Notes under the pieces: model-generated
What the model saw: only the letters and a program-made list of their open reading frames with translations
What the model was told of the DNA's origin: nothing
The model's database searches: none
Source of the DNA: Paramecium sonneborni
Lineage: Eukaryota; Ciliophora; Oligohymenophorea; Peniculida; Parameciidae
Length of the DNA stretch: 64,000 nucleotides
NCBI GenBank assembly: GCA_905182985.1
Contig: CAJJDN010000071.1
Span: 79,771 to 143,770, forward strand
Direction of reading: 5' to 3'
Shown: positions 36,779 through 49,070 of the stretch, piece by piece
Layout: every line of letters starts with the position of its first letter
Numbering within the stretch: position 1 is the stretch's first letter
Program-made: the position numbers and the translations under genes

Positions 36779-37816
36779 ATGATTTGTTATAATGATATCT
36801 ATTTCTCATATAGTTTTTTTAGGGAATTCGAAACTTCTAGGTAATTTTATTAGTATAATATTTTAAGATTTAACGAAAAAGAATTAGCCACTGTGCTTAA
36901 ACGATCAAGTAAACAATTGAAGCACATAAAGAAAGTTCGAGATATCATAAAGGGCTAAAAAATCAGTTCATTTTTAGAAAAAACTGAACTTAGAACAATG
37001 TTATCTGACAATTCTTAATAATAAGGATCCTTGTTAGAATTATTTAAATTGGAACCTAAAAAATAATATTCATCAGTATTTTTAACAGATAAAGATTTAA
37101 GTAGTATTTGCACTGAAAGCTAGTAAAATTTTTCATGTTAAAATTTAGTAAATCTCTATAATATATATAATTGATAAGTTGTCAATTTATGACTGGTAAA
37201 GGTTTTGAAATAATAGGAAAATGTTCTCAATTAACCTTAATTAATATCTAAAACAATAGCAATTTGAAGGATGAAAATATTAAGATTATTTTAGAATAAG
37301 TATTAGAACTTAAAACTTTAATGCTCTTAAAATGTGATGGTTTATCTAATAATATATTTGAAACAATAGGAAACAATTGTAAGAAACTTGAAAGACTTGA
37401 TATTGGTTGCAATCCATAATTGGATCTAACTAAAGTAATTAAAAATAAGATGTTATGCTTTTAGTGCAGTTGTTTGAAGAAGATTGGGACTTTACAATCA
37501 TTATCAATCAAAGATAATTATGTAACAAACGAGGCGTTAGAAATTATCATAACTAATCTTTATAAATTACATAGTTTAAATTTAGAAGGTTGTTAAGAAA
37601 TAAATACATATTCTTTATTGCAAATTTAGAAATTAAATTTGAAGAGAATAAATTTGAAAAAAATTTAATTCAAAGAAGAGGGTATTATTATTATATAATT
37701 ATAATTTTGTAGATATCTACAATTTTATTATGAATGCATAGAGCATCAAATTATTGCTTGTGAATAATAATTTATTAAGTACTCGTGTAGAAAAGATTAT
37801 CCTTTCTAGATAATGA
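36779..37816 (+). CDS. Leucine-rich repeat (AMN1/F-box-like) protein
   Basis: About 326 residues. Introns at 37123-37148 (26 nt) and 37760-37790 (31 nt, GTG start) are needed; 36841-36867 and 37435-37464 (27 and 30 nt, no stop) may also be introns. The chain has an N-terminal helical part (ELATVLKRSSKQLKHIKKV) followed by cysteine-type LRRs: SLQYIQLISCQFMTGKGFEI, IIGKCSQLTLINI, LKTLMLLKCDGLSNNIFETI, CKKLERLDIGC, LQSLSIKDNYVTNEALEII and LHSLNLEGCQEIN. Such proteins bind partners, often in ubiquitin ligases or cilia. Without the last intron, no TGA separates it from the next gene. Confidence 0.7.
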
Positions 37817-37875
37817 TTGTTAGATATTTACTCTTTTCGTTGTTAATTATTTTAATATTTTATTTAATTATAAAA

Positions 37876-40447
37876 ATGATTGATCAACCTTAAGGTCCTA
37901 TTCCAAGAGAAATTGCAAAATGGTTGGATTCATTAGACTTGGCGTATTAGGTTCGTAATTTCAGGAGAGATTTAGCTAATGGGTATGATCAAATCCTACA
38001 GTAGTTTCATTGTGGCTGAAATATTATCTAGGTACTATCCTAAAGAAGTAAATATCTACACTGTATATAATGAATAAAATCTGGATAAAAAGCGTGATAA
38101 TTGGGAATAGATTTCAAAGTTATTGAAGAAAAAAGAACTTCAAGTACCATAAGATGAATATGAACCAATTTATTATTAAGCTCCAGATGCAGCATAAGCA
38201 TTCCTCTTTAAACTCTATGAATTTCTAACTAAAAAGAAAATAGGCACCATATTTCCTGATAAAGACAATAGAGATATGAAAAAGCAAGTTAAATAATAAG
38301 CAACTTTACAAAGGACAAAACCATTAACTGTTTAACCTACATATGCTAGACCAACTGCTAATACAATTATTAAAGATAGAGAGATTACAAGAATTGTTGA
38401 TGAAAATGAGAGAAAAATGTTAACTAAATAAGCTATCGAAGGACATGTTGAAAAAGTTAGAAGTGATAAAAAAGATGATAATATTATAGAATATTTGATT
38501 CTAAAACGAAAAAAATAAATAGAAGAAGAAATTAAAAAATAAGAAGAAGAATTACTTAAAAAATAAATGAAATTTAATAAAAAACTTGTTAATTTAGATT
38601 AATCGATATCACAAACAGGATAAGATGTTAAAGAAATATAAATAAATTGTTATCATAGCAGTACTAGCAAAAAAGCAAAAGAATAACAAGGTTAATTGTT
38701 AGAAACAAAAGGTGTGATTGATTTTTTACATGAAGCATGTGCTTCATTATTTAAAAAAGATCCTATTAAGAAAGATATCTAAGATTTAAAACTTGAACCA
38801 AAAGAGTCTTAATAAAATAATGGTTTTTAAGTTAGCAATTAGAATGTTTAATATACAGCAGTTATTTAATAACTTTTTTAAAGATGTGATGAAGTACAAA
38901 AAAAGTCTTTAAAATTATTACTTACTTAATTTATTGATGTTCATTCCCAATTAATATTAGAATAAGTTTAAAGTAATTTCATAGGTAATTTTTAGTTATA
39001 ATTTAGATTTCAAACGATTCTTTTAAATATTTTTAAGACCAATATAAGTTTTGAAACCTACATCTAAAACTTATCAATTAATTTTAGATTTAATTAGGTT
39101 TATAGGATCAAAATTAGTAGAAATTGATCCTAATGATACATAAATGATGTTTGAAAGTATTTTATTAGATTAGCTTTTATAAATTGCATTAAGAAACCCA
39201 AAAAAGAGGGAAGATATTGTTTAACTCTTTTTTATTTTCACACCAATAAATTGTGTAAATAGAACTTAATTATTAAAAAGTATAAAAAGTAAATTATCTA
39301 CTGATCTTAATGCATTTACTCTTATATTAAGTATTTTAATACAATCTGATTATCCCAGTTAAGATGAAGAATTATATAGATTTTTTCTTAATTATGCATT
39401 TAATTCATTAGATTCACCATCTCCACTTACAAGAGCTAATGGTTTGAGGATAATTAATTAGATTTCTAGTTGGAATTACTTTCCTGTTCTATAAAAAATA
39501 AATAGAATTTAAAAATTGATGAATGATTCTTGGTGGGAAGTAAGAGCATAAGGAATGTGTATATGTGCTGATTTACTATTATAAATAGCTGAAAATTCTA
39601 ATCAAAATATTGATGAGCAAGATATAACTATTGATTTTTAATAATCTAAATAATTGTTATTGGATTTGATTTATTAAGTTTTTGTAGTTTCCACAACACC
39701 AAATGTAATTAGAATTGGATTAATTTATCTTGCTCCTGTTTTACAAATGTATTCTGAATTGTGTCCAAGATATTTAGAAATCTTATTATCAGTAGATTCA
39801 GAAATTAGGATTTCCGTTTTAAATACATAATCGGAAACCTTAATTCAATAAGTAGTAAATGGTTGTAATTCTTTTCGATACAAAATCACAGGAGCTCCTA
39901 TTGTTTGGAATAGTGTAGGAATTGCTTAAGCTATGGATGTCTATGTAAAAGAAAAAGTTTTATAAGATTTCAAACACGAACATTTAGAAATCATTTATGG
40001 ATGCTTACATAAACAATTATTATAATCTGATGGTGAAATATGGCTCAAAATATTTGAGAATACTAAATAACTTTTATTCTTAGCTTTATCAAATGAAGAT
40101 TTATGTTAATTAGCTTAAGTTATTTTGCAAAAATTCTTTATGTTTTAGACTATTTAATAATAAGTATTGGATAATTCAAATGAGATATTCTAAAAAATGC
40201 TAAAATTGATTTATCATCCTGATGTACATCTAAAATGCAAGGAAAATTTATTGGAATTCTTCACATTCTTACAATAGCAAGGAGTATTAATTTTATTTTA
40301 TTTTAGTTCTAAAATTATTGTTATAATATTATTAAACAATTTTCTGAGAAACACAAAAACATGTTTTTAAATAGTAATTTGGTTGAATTTATGAACAGCT
40401 TAGCTAAAGAAAAAAGAAGGGATATCTTGGGTGATGAGAATTATTGA
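37876..40447 (+). CDS. SPATA4-type CH-domain protein with ARM-like C-terminal region
   Basis: Introns at 37983-38004, 38985-39006 and 40284-40306 (22, 22, 23 nt) give 834 residues. The first 115 residues match the calponin-homology-like domain of SPATA4/SPEF1 proteins: IPREIAKWLDSLDLAYQVRN, FRRDLANGFIVAEILSRYYP and KKRDNWEQISKLL. A charged helix follows (about 160-240), then roughly 500 residues of helical repeats that look armadillo/HEAT-like (ANGLRIINQISSWNYFPVLQ, WWEVRAQGMCICADLLLQIA). SPATA4-type domains occur in axonemal proteins, so a ciliary role is likely. Confidence 0.8.
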
Positions 40448-40579
40448 ATTATTATTCTATTTTAAATTAATATATAAATAATATAAATTGTTTAATTATC
40501 AAAAAAGATTAACATTTTTATATTTATAAAGCAAAAACAAAAAAAGTTATAAAATTAATAAATTTTATTTTTAATAACG

Positions 40580-41723
40580 TCAATTTTCCGATTTATAGAT
40601 TTATCTTAAATAATATCTTAATAAATCTGTATAGATATCTAACTCTTTAAGTATGGCTTCTTTCTCCTTCATGTAAATGATCTATTCTCTATCATAATCT
40701 TATTGCAACAGTAAAGCAATAATCTCCATTTTTCTTCTACTGTTATCACATTCTTAGTTTTCTCCATTAAGAATAATTAATTAATCATCTAAATCAATCT
40801 TCAAATATAAAGACTATTTACTTTTCTTTCTCCTTCAATATCAATTAGTTTCTTTAGTATCTCATTTTCTTTCTGTAATTGTGTACATAGTTAATCAATT
40901 TTATTAACAGAATTGATGGAATTCATTGTAATACTTTATTAATCATTATCAATTTTTTCAGCAATTTCTTATGATGTAGTAATAATCAAGTAACGATTTT
41001 TTTCCATTGATTTTTAGGATGAATATGGCTATACTTTTGAATTTTGCTAAATCTGCAGTTGTGAATTAAATTCTGATGATTCTATTGTATTTGCTTCACT
41101 TTGATCTGAATATGCCTCCTCTATGAAATTATGAATAAAAATTACAGATTAATTTAATGACTTGTGCTTCTTATTCTGTGACTTCTAAATTCAATTATTC
41201 ATATAAGCTATTACTTTACAACATTTCTAAAAGACTACCACCACTACTTTACTATTTAATAATAATAGAATACTGCAAATGACTTTTACAACTGTATAGA
41301 CAAAGTTTTGGCTTCCTTTTAATCTTTAAGTAATTTAATATTATTCACATTTGATTTACATCTAAGATAAGATGAATATTACTTTAACTCTTGTAGGGTT
41401 TTACGCCTTTGAAGATTTTTATCAATCTTTAATTTATTGGTTTCGATTGTTTAAGTTGATTAAGTAATGGATTCAGATATAAATTAGTTCTAGCTATTTC
41501 TGGATTAACATTGAGTCTCTTATTCAGAAACCATATCAGTGAAGGCACAAATTTAATCATTTTTTTTAGTTGAATACTTTTTCCATGTATTTTCTAATAG
41601 CTCTAACCTTTTAGTGGTTGCATCTTTCAGATCTTTAACAATTTAAATAGCTTCTTCTTATTGAAGTTAATCTTGAGCATAATTGATAATGAAGAACAAA
41701 AATAAAAGAACAATGGTTCTCAT
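40580..41723 (-). CDS. Secreted coiled-coil protein, possibly trichocyst-matrix-like
   Basis: Introns at 41252-41273, 41121-41145 and 40799-40821 (22, 25, 23 nt) give 357 residues. It starts with a signal peptide (MRTIVLLFLFFIINYAQ). The mature part is highly helical, with long heptad stretches (IVKDLKDATTKRLELLE, LQKENEILKKLIDIEGERK), scattered cysteines and a short SSGGSLLEMLQS break. Signal peptide plus two coiled coils resembles trichocyst matrix proteins of Paramecium-type ciliates, but the defining motifs of that family cannot be verified here. Confidence 0.6.
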
Positions 41724-41763
41724 TATTATACTATAAATAATATAAAACGAATTATTATAGTCA

Positions 41764-43264
41764 TCATTATTATTGGGCTGTAAGTTCTTTGAGCATAGGA
41801 TATACATTTTTTCCATTACTTTACCATTCTTCAACTGCTCTTTAGGCCCATGATGTGAATGTTCTAGTTGAGCATTCTTTTTTTCTTAGTATTTCTTCAG
41901 CTTCATCTAAATCTTATAGAATTTGTTATTCTCTTAATTTCTAAAGAAATATTTATAAATTAATAAAATACCTATTTTTCTTCAATTTGTGAAAGTTGGA
42001 AATTCTTAAGTTAAACTCTTCTTAATCTAATTTAATCATTTTCATCTTCTTCCATCTTCTTTAATTCTTCAGCTCTTTATTTCCAATATTCTTAAAACTC
42101 TTTATCATTCTTTATTCTTTATTCTGAGTCTTTAATTTTGAATTCTGCAGTAATCTTCCTACTCTCATCTATTTTTTTTTTCAACTAAATTTATTTTTCT
42201 CTTTTTATTCTTTCAACTTCTTCTGCCTTAATTTCTGCTTCTTAAATCTATTTATTAAGAATTCTTTAATTTTCATGTTCAATAGATTCTAATTTAGCTA
42301 TTTAAGTATCAATCAATTTTTATCTTTATTCTTATTTTTCTCTAAATTTGAGTTCTTCCCTTTTTTTTCTCATTTCCATAATTTTTTCTTTTTTTTCAGC
42401 ATAAACTCTAATTCTTTCATCATCTTCTAATTCTTTAATCTTTTATAGATGTTTTTATTCTTTAAGTTCTTCATTACCTCTTTTAACTTCTTCAATATTT
42501 GCTAATCTTTTTCTTCTTCTTTCATTTTCAGCTTCTTCTTCATCCTTTATCATTTATTCAGCCTTAGCCTTATTTAATTATCCTTCAATTCTATCATTTT
42601 ATATTAATTTAATATGATTATTAACCATTTCATCATGTTATTATTTCAATATTTTTCGTTACTCCATTTTCTTTCTTTTCATTTCTTCTAATTTCATTTC
42701 CTCTATCTATTATAATCTTGCTACATTTTCCAATACATCTTCATGATGAGCTTATTCCTTCATACTAAAAGTACATTCATATAATAAATTTACTCTAAGA
42801 TAGTTTTCTTATATTAATTCAATTCAACTTATGCATCCCTCTCTTACATTACATCAGTAATCAATAATTTGCTTTAAAATTGTCTTACTCTTGGATTTGC
42901 CTCATATATTTAACGATTAGCTTTCTCCAATATCTCCTGTTTAACTTATGCTTAATATTCTGCTTCTTCTTCTCCTTATCTTCTTCTCTCTTCTTCATCT
43001 GCTTTAAATCTTTCGAATCTTGTTTAGTCCTTCTTCTTTCTTAAGGCATTTATTGTATTTGGCCACCTCTTTACTCTTTCCTAAGATTTTGCATGTCTTT
43101 ATTAGCAAAACATATTTTTACAGTTCCATCTTTTAGATCAATCCAAAATTCTCTTATGTTCCAAAACAATTTTATTGAATTCTTCTTAATTGGGACAATG
43201 GTACAATCGAGGTAACTTTATTATCAAAAACTCCAACAGTTTATGCTCGTGGTTCTTGTGACAT
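41764..43264 (-). CDS. CFAP210: CFAP210/CCDC173-like ciliary microtubule inner protein
   Basis: Introns at 43097-43121, 42765-42793 and 41941-41971 (25, 29, 31 nt) give 471 residues. The N-terminal half is diagnostic: SQERVKRWPNTINALRKKKD, QAQVKQEILEKANRQIYEAN, PRVRQFQSKLLITDVMQERD (compare the family's DRVKxxHSALLLxEVLKERDAQIE). The rest is a continuous charged helix of trichohyalin/plectin-homology (TPH) type. CFAP210 lies inside axonemal doublet microtubules. The first intron must be removed for the signature to read through. Confidence 0.8.
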
Positions 43265-43304
43265 TTTAATTATATAATATATTTATTAATTATAAGAATG
43301 TTAC

Positions 43305-44684
43305 TCACAAATTTCTCTTGATTCTTTCTAAATCCAAATTGACAGCATATTCAAAATTATTATAATTAGAGTTTTCCTATTTAACAATACTCAATATTTT
43401 CATCTATAAAATCCAATTATTTAAATTGTTAACATCAATTTTCAAATCATTCTATTGTCTTAATTCAATGTATTTTTAATTAATTAATTTCTTCAATTCC
43501 TCATCAATATTTAATTGCATCTATTCTTAATGAACTTAAATAATAAATTGTTCTAATCCATTATAATCAATTTGAATATTAGAATTCAGTTTTTAAGGTT
43601 CAACTTGATTAATCTTGATAGAATCAGGAGTTTATATGAATGTCTTACCTGTAGAGAGTATGATTACATTAGTTTAAACAGGTATTTCGACCATAGAATA
43701 TTAAAAGTCTATTCCAATTTTAGAATGTTAAATGAATTTCTGAATATTTTATAGATTTTGTAAAGTCTTTCCTGAAATTTAGCCTTCTTTCATTAAGGTT
43801 TCATCAACAATAATTTAAGAGTGCATATTAGTTGGAATACAAAGTAATCCTTAAGAGATGGTATTTTCATCAAAATTCTTTTTGGAGAGAGTTTCAATAT
43901 TAGATAGAAATTCATATTCTAAGGGAATGTAAAGTGTAGGGGAATAAATAGATGAAATGATAGATTTTAATTATTGAGCATCATTTTGATTAAGACCAAA
44001 AATATTAAATATTTATCTAGCACCATCAGCATAGGTTTCATATTTGGTATAGGAAAGAAGATGTAAGGCTAATAGTTCTGAAGCCAAAGGATCTTTAAGT
44101 GTATGATTGAAATTATTGATTAATTATTAATAGAGTAACAATTTATTGTTTTAAGTATTGTATGTTGGTTGAATGTATTTAATAACATTGAAATAGATTT
44201 CTTCTTCGTATTGTTATTTAAATGCTAGGATGTTGAATTTGTTGAATATTTTCGGTTTGATAGAATCATTGAAATTGGAATAGAGAGTAACAATAGATTT
44301 GGTTGGTTTGTATTGACAATTAGGATCAAGGATACAGGCTGTATATGATGATTTATCAAAATAGAGTGGTTATCCATCAATAGAGGATTCATCACAACCT
44401 AATGGGTAGATAATGACTTAATTATTTTATTAGACTGCTCCTATGAATACATCTTAGTCTAAGACATCAATAATTTAGATGGTTAAGTAGACTAATTGGT
44501 CTGATAGATCTTATGGTTGAAGTGATTGTAATGTTGAAATAGAATGATTTGATAATTGTAAGTTAGCAAAATAGTTTCTGATTTCATTCTAAAAATAGAA
44601 TTAGAGAATAGATATTACTTAATCTTTGATTTGAACAACTCTTGATTGAGTCATTTACTAGACATCCAATAAAATTTAATCCAT
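43305..44684 (-). CDS. MCMBP: MCM-binding protein
   Basis: About 459 residues in one open frame; a possible 30-nt intron (44589-44618) carries no stop. The family order is visible: LDQDVFIGAV early, then DPLASELLALHLLSYTKYE, SIYSPTLYIPLEYEFLSN, GLLCIPTNMHSQIIVDETLM, KEGQISGKTLQNLQNIQKFI, VEIPVQTNVIILSTGKTF and a helical end. MCMBP binds MCM proteins and assists replication licensing and unloading. An upstream in-frame ATG at 44768 would overlap the neighbouring gene and add a non-homologous hydrophobic stretch, so 44684 is preferred. Confidence 0.9.
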
Positions 44685-44710
44685 AAATATTAATAAATAA
44701 GAACATTAAA
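44685..44710. promoter_or_regulatory. 26-bp gap between divergent MCMBP and KATNIP starts
   Basis: The start codons at 44684 (minus) and 44711 (plus) are 26 bp apart. Both starts are supported by homology on each side, so promoter elements must lie within the gap or inside coding sequence. Confidence 0.6.
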
Positions 44711-47700
44711 ATGAAACCATAATAAAAGAAATAATAATAACAATTGAGAGAGAAAGGTTTTGATACATTTATCTCTGGGGCCAATAAGGAAAGAGTAAAT
44801 TAGAAAAATAAAAACTAATTAAAGTTAAAAACAAAGAATGTGAAGAAATGGAATGATGAACATAGTCAATCATAAAAGATAGGCACACTTGATCATGATG
44901 ATTTAGAAGTTTTAAGGAAATCATTAGTGTAAGGTATTGGGCATCATTAATTCAGGTAATGTGCTAAGCAAATCTTAATAGGATTTGCTTGAAAAATTAC
45001 AGAAAGACACTCCCATTGATCATAGATATGATCCTCATTTTTCATAACTTTTGGATAGTGATAATGAGGAATAGGAAGATTAATAAATCTAAGAAGAAGA
45101 AGAAGTAATTATTATTTGAATAAACTAAGTTGTGTTAATCTGAAGGAGAAGATAATGATGAATAATTTTATAAAGATGATTTTGAAAATACTAAACCTCA
45201 AATTTAACCTGTTGTATAATAATAATAATAACCTTAAAAAATTATCTAAGTTGTCAATTTACCTGTCACTAAACCTAGACCAATTAGTGCTATTTCTGAA
45301 TAACCATAATCTCAATTACCATCATAAACTAAATAACCTTCGTCTGAAATTAAACCACTTCCTTTCACTAAACCAGAAAATAAATAATATGCATCTAAAC
45401 CATAATTAAGAGCTAATTCTGTAACTAAATAAGAAGATATTAAAAATGATAATCATTCTTTTAATCCACCTCAAACATCATCAAGTTATAAACCTTAAGA
45501 AAAATAAAAGGACTAACTTGAAGAATTATTTGAAAAAATAGAGAAATTGTCCAGTGATGAAAAATAAAAACTCATTTTCTTTTTGAATAAGAATACTATC
45601 AATTTAGAAGAAAAAACTGATAGATCAGAAATATAAAATGAATAATCACAGTAAAAATTATCACTGGAAATTCCTATTAAATAATAATAATAATAATAAT
45701 CAAAACAATCAAAAGAATTATAAATTATAGAAAATAAACCTAAAGAATAAATACAATTATCTCTACCTCAAAATACTGTGAATAATTAGACATCTTTATA
45801 AATGCCATAAGTTGAAACTAAAAAAAGAAATCCTAGTATTAATAATGTTATTCAGATGTAATAAGAATTTGTAAAAGAAGAGAAAGCATAAATAACATTA
45901 GAAAAAAATATTGATTTATTGATTGATAAGAATTCTTAATTAAAAATGAGAATTCTTTCAACATGGGGTAATCCAAGTTTAGTAGGTCTTACTGAAATAG
46001 AACTATATACAATAGATGGTAATAAAGTATTACTCAAACCATATAATATTAAAATGAATAATGCTTAATCTCTTAAAATGCCCGAACTTCTTATTAATGG
46101 TAAATTTTTAACTAAGGATGCAATTAATATGTGGTTAGGAAGTATGCCTGATCCTCCAAAAACAATAGAAATAGAAATATCATATGATGATGATATAGTT
46201 TTAGGAGGAATCAAAGTTTATAATTATAATAAGAGTTTGATTGATAGTGTAAAAGGTGTTAGAGATTTAGAAATATTATGTAGATAAAATGGTAAAGTTA
46301 TTTCCAAAATTGTTGAAATTAAAAAAGGTACTGGTTTTGAAATTGAAGATTATGCAACTGAAATTTCAATCATAGATAATTTTAAATTTCCAACATTATA
46401 AAATACTTAATCTAAATTTGCTCAAAAACTTAGAGGATAAATTGATTAATCAGATATTATTGATAAAAAATAAGAGAAATTAGATGATTCAAAACCACCT
46501 CCATCAAGAAAAGGAAAAGGACCTATTGTAGTGGATATATTCAAAGGAGAACGATTAGATACAGCAAAAACTGATAAAAAAGTTGAATAAACACAATAAT
46601 CTAATATTATTTAATAAAATCAATAATAAATTATTGAACCAAGAAGAAGAAGAGATAATCCATAACCAACCTAAGATTATCTTGAAGAAACTCTTTAATA
46701 TTTTAATATTACTTAATAAGGTAGATTAAAGCCTGTTTAAAGATAAGATATTATTGAAGATCCTGTTCCTTAACCTAAATATGAAGAAATAGATGCTCTT
46801 GACTTTTTTTTTAAAGGATAATAAAGACCTAATAATATTTAATAAAAACCATAATTATCAAAATGGGAAAGTCCATCTTAATAATAAATTCCTTCATAGA
46901 TTATCTAATAACCAAACCGAAACAATTATAGATAATAAACATAAGATAATGCTTTGATAATAAAGGATTTATTAAATTAACCATTAAATAATTAAGTTCA
47001 GAGTAAGAAGGCTAAGAAGTAGGTATCTTTACCATCAGTTCCTTAAGTAAGAATCATTACAATTCATATACATTCAACTTGGGGAGATAAATATTATGTA
47101 GGTTTAAATGGGATAGAAATATTCAATGAAGTAGGAAAATAAATTGAGATTTAAGATCCATATTCCTAAGTAAAGGCTGATCCTAGTGACATCAATGTAT
47201 TACCTGAATATTCTAATGATCCAAGAACTCCTGATAAATTAGTTGATGGAGTATATTTTACTTAATCTGATATGCATGTTTGGTTGAGTCCATTTTAAAG
47301 AGGTAAGATCAATAAAATTACAATTGATTTAATTGATAAAAAGAGAATAAGTATGATTAGAATCTGGAATTACAATAAGAGTAGAATTCATAGTTTTAGA
47401 GGAGCAAAAGATATAAGTTTATTTTTTGATAATTAAATTGTATTTAGAGGAGATATAAAGAAAGGTTTTGGTAATATGAATTTATAGAGAGTAATAAATT
47501 AGAATGAATAACCATTCGAATTATTTTTATTTACAAATGATGATAACATAATTTCTTAAATAGCTAAGAATGATTGGATAAATACTTAAGAATTTTAAAC
47601 GATTTAACATGATTATTAAAATGAGAGACCAAATACAGGAAATGCAGATTCAGAAGTAAGACCAACAACTTCAGCCAAAGTCACTAATCTTTAGAATGAG

Positions 47701-49032
47701 AGTAAAATATATAATAATAATATTAAGTTAAATATGCGAGATAATAAGAATAAAATTAATAGAGATAAGAGAAATAATAAATTTAAAGAGCTCTAGTAAA
47801 TCAGAATTCAAATGGTATATTTTGTAGATATGTATAAATTAAATTATTGAGACCTTGGGCAGATTAACCATATATAGGTTTAACAGGAGTAGATTTTTAT
47901 GGTATTGATTGATATATCTATTTAGGTAAGGAGGGAAAAATATAAGTAAAAAATATAAAATCAGATAATTAGAGTGATGGAGATAAAGGAAATGTAACAA
48001 GTTTAATAAATGGATTTAATGTTACAACTAATGATATGAATATGTACATAGTTCCATTTTAACCAGGAAGATATGTCACTTTAACATTTACATTTGATAT
48101 TCCATCATTAATAACATCTATGAGAATATGGAATTATAATAAATCTTATGATGATACTTTTAGAGGTGCTAAATTTATAAGTTTATCGAGTGATTAAGGA
48201 ACTATTTCTAATTGTATATCATTGAAAAGAGCTCCTGGTTGTGATACATATGATTATGCTTAAACTATCACAATTCCATGTAAAGATTATGTTTTTGAAG
48301 AAACTACATAGATTCAAAAATAATTAAGATGTGAATATGAAATTAATAATCTGATTGTTGGATATGAACTTAAAATATAATTGATAACTACTTTTGGAGA
48401 TATTCATTATATTGGATTAAATGGAATAGAAATTCTAGATTTTAAAGGCAGATAAATTCAAGGTAATATAGGAGCAGAACCATCATCAGTTAGAATTCTT
48501 TAATCAATGAAAGGAGATAAAAGGGTTGTTGAAAATTTATTAGATGGTATTAATGAAACATAAAATGATACTCATATGTGGTTAGCACCATTTACTAATA
48601 GATGTTTTGATCATTCTCAAGATCCATAAATTAACACTCTCTATTTTGGCTCTGAATAACCATTTGCTCTTGGTTGTATTATATTTTGGAATTATACCAA
48701 AACTCCAACTAGAGGTGTACATGAAATTGCTATCACTCTTGATGATTACATTATCTATAGAGTATTATTCTATTTTCTATTCAACTTAGGGATATCTTAG
48801 ATAAGCTGGAAATGATGGAAATTAAACTGTTGTTTTATTCTATAGAGATATTTAATTGATGGAAAGATTTAGTGGTAAATATTATACTGAATTTGGATTA
48901 AAATAATCAGCAGGTTATAAAAATGAAGAAAAAGTATTTTTATTCTTTATTTTATTCTCTTAGGCTACTAGATAGGTTTCAACTTATGCTCTTTTAGAAA
49001 GACCAATCACTAGAGTCAAAGGAAGTAATTGA
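44711..49032 (+). CDS. KATNIP: Katanin-interacting protein KATNIP
   Basis: Seven introns (44795-44824, 44934-44955, 45105-45129, 47832-47851, 47902-47925, 48762-48789, 48934-48963) give 1,380 residues. The N-terminus LREKGFDTFISGANKERLKT fits the family. Repeated KATNIP (DUF4457) domains follow: STWGNPSLVGLTEIELY, STWGDKYYVGLNGIEIF, WADQPYIGLTGVDFYG and TTFGDIHYIGLNGIEILD, each with a later VxNYNKS/IWNYNKS motif (KVYNYNKSLIDSVKG, IRIWNYNKSRIHSFRG). Long TAA-rich glutamine linkers lie between. KATNIP binds microtubules at the ciliary base with katanin. The 30-nt introns at each end contain no stop in frame. Confidence 0.92.
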
Positions 49033-49070
49033 TTTTAATATAATTTATACAAAATTTATTACATTCAGTT

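Noticed and set aside
44685..44768. Upstream MCMBP start giving a hydrophobic leader
   Set aside because: It would overlap the KATNIP 5' end and add a sequence unlike other MCMBP N-termini; ATG 44684 fits both genes.
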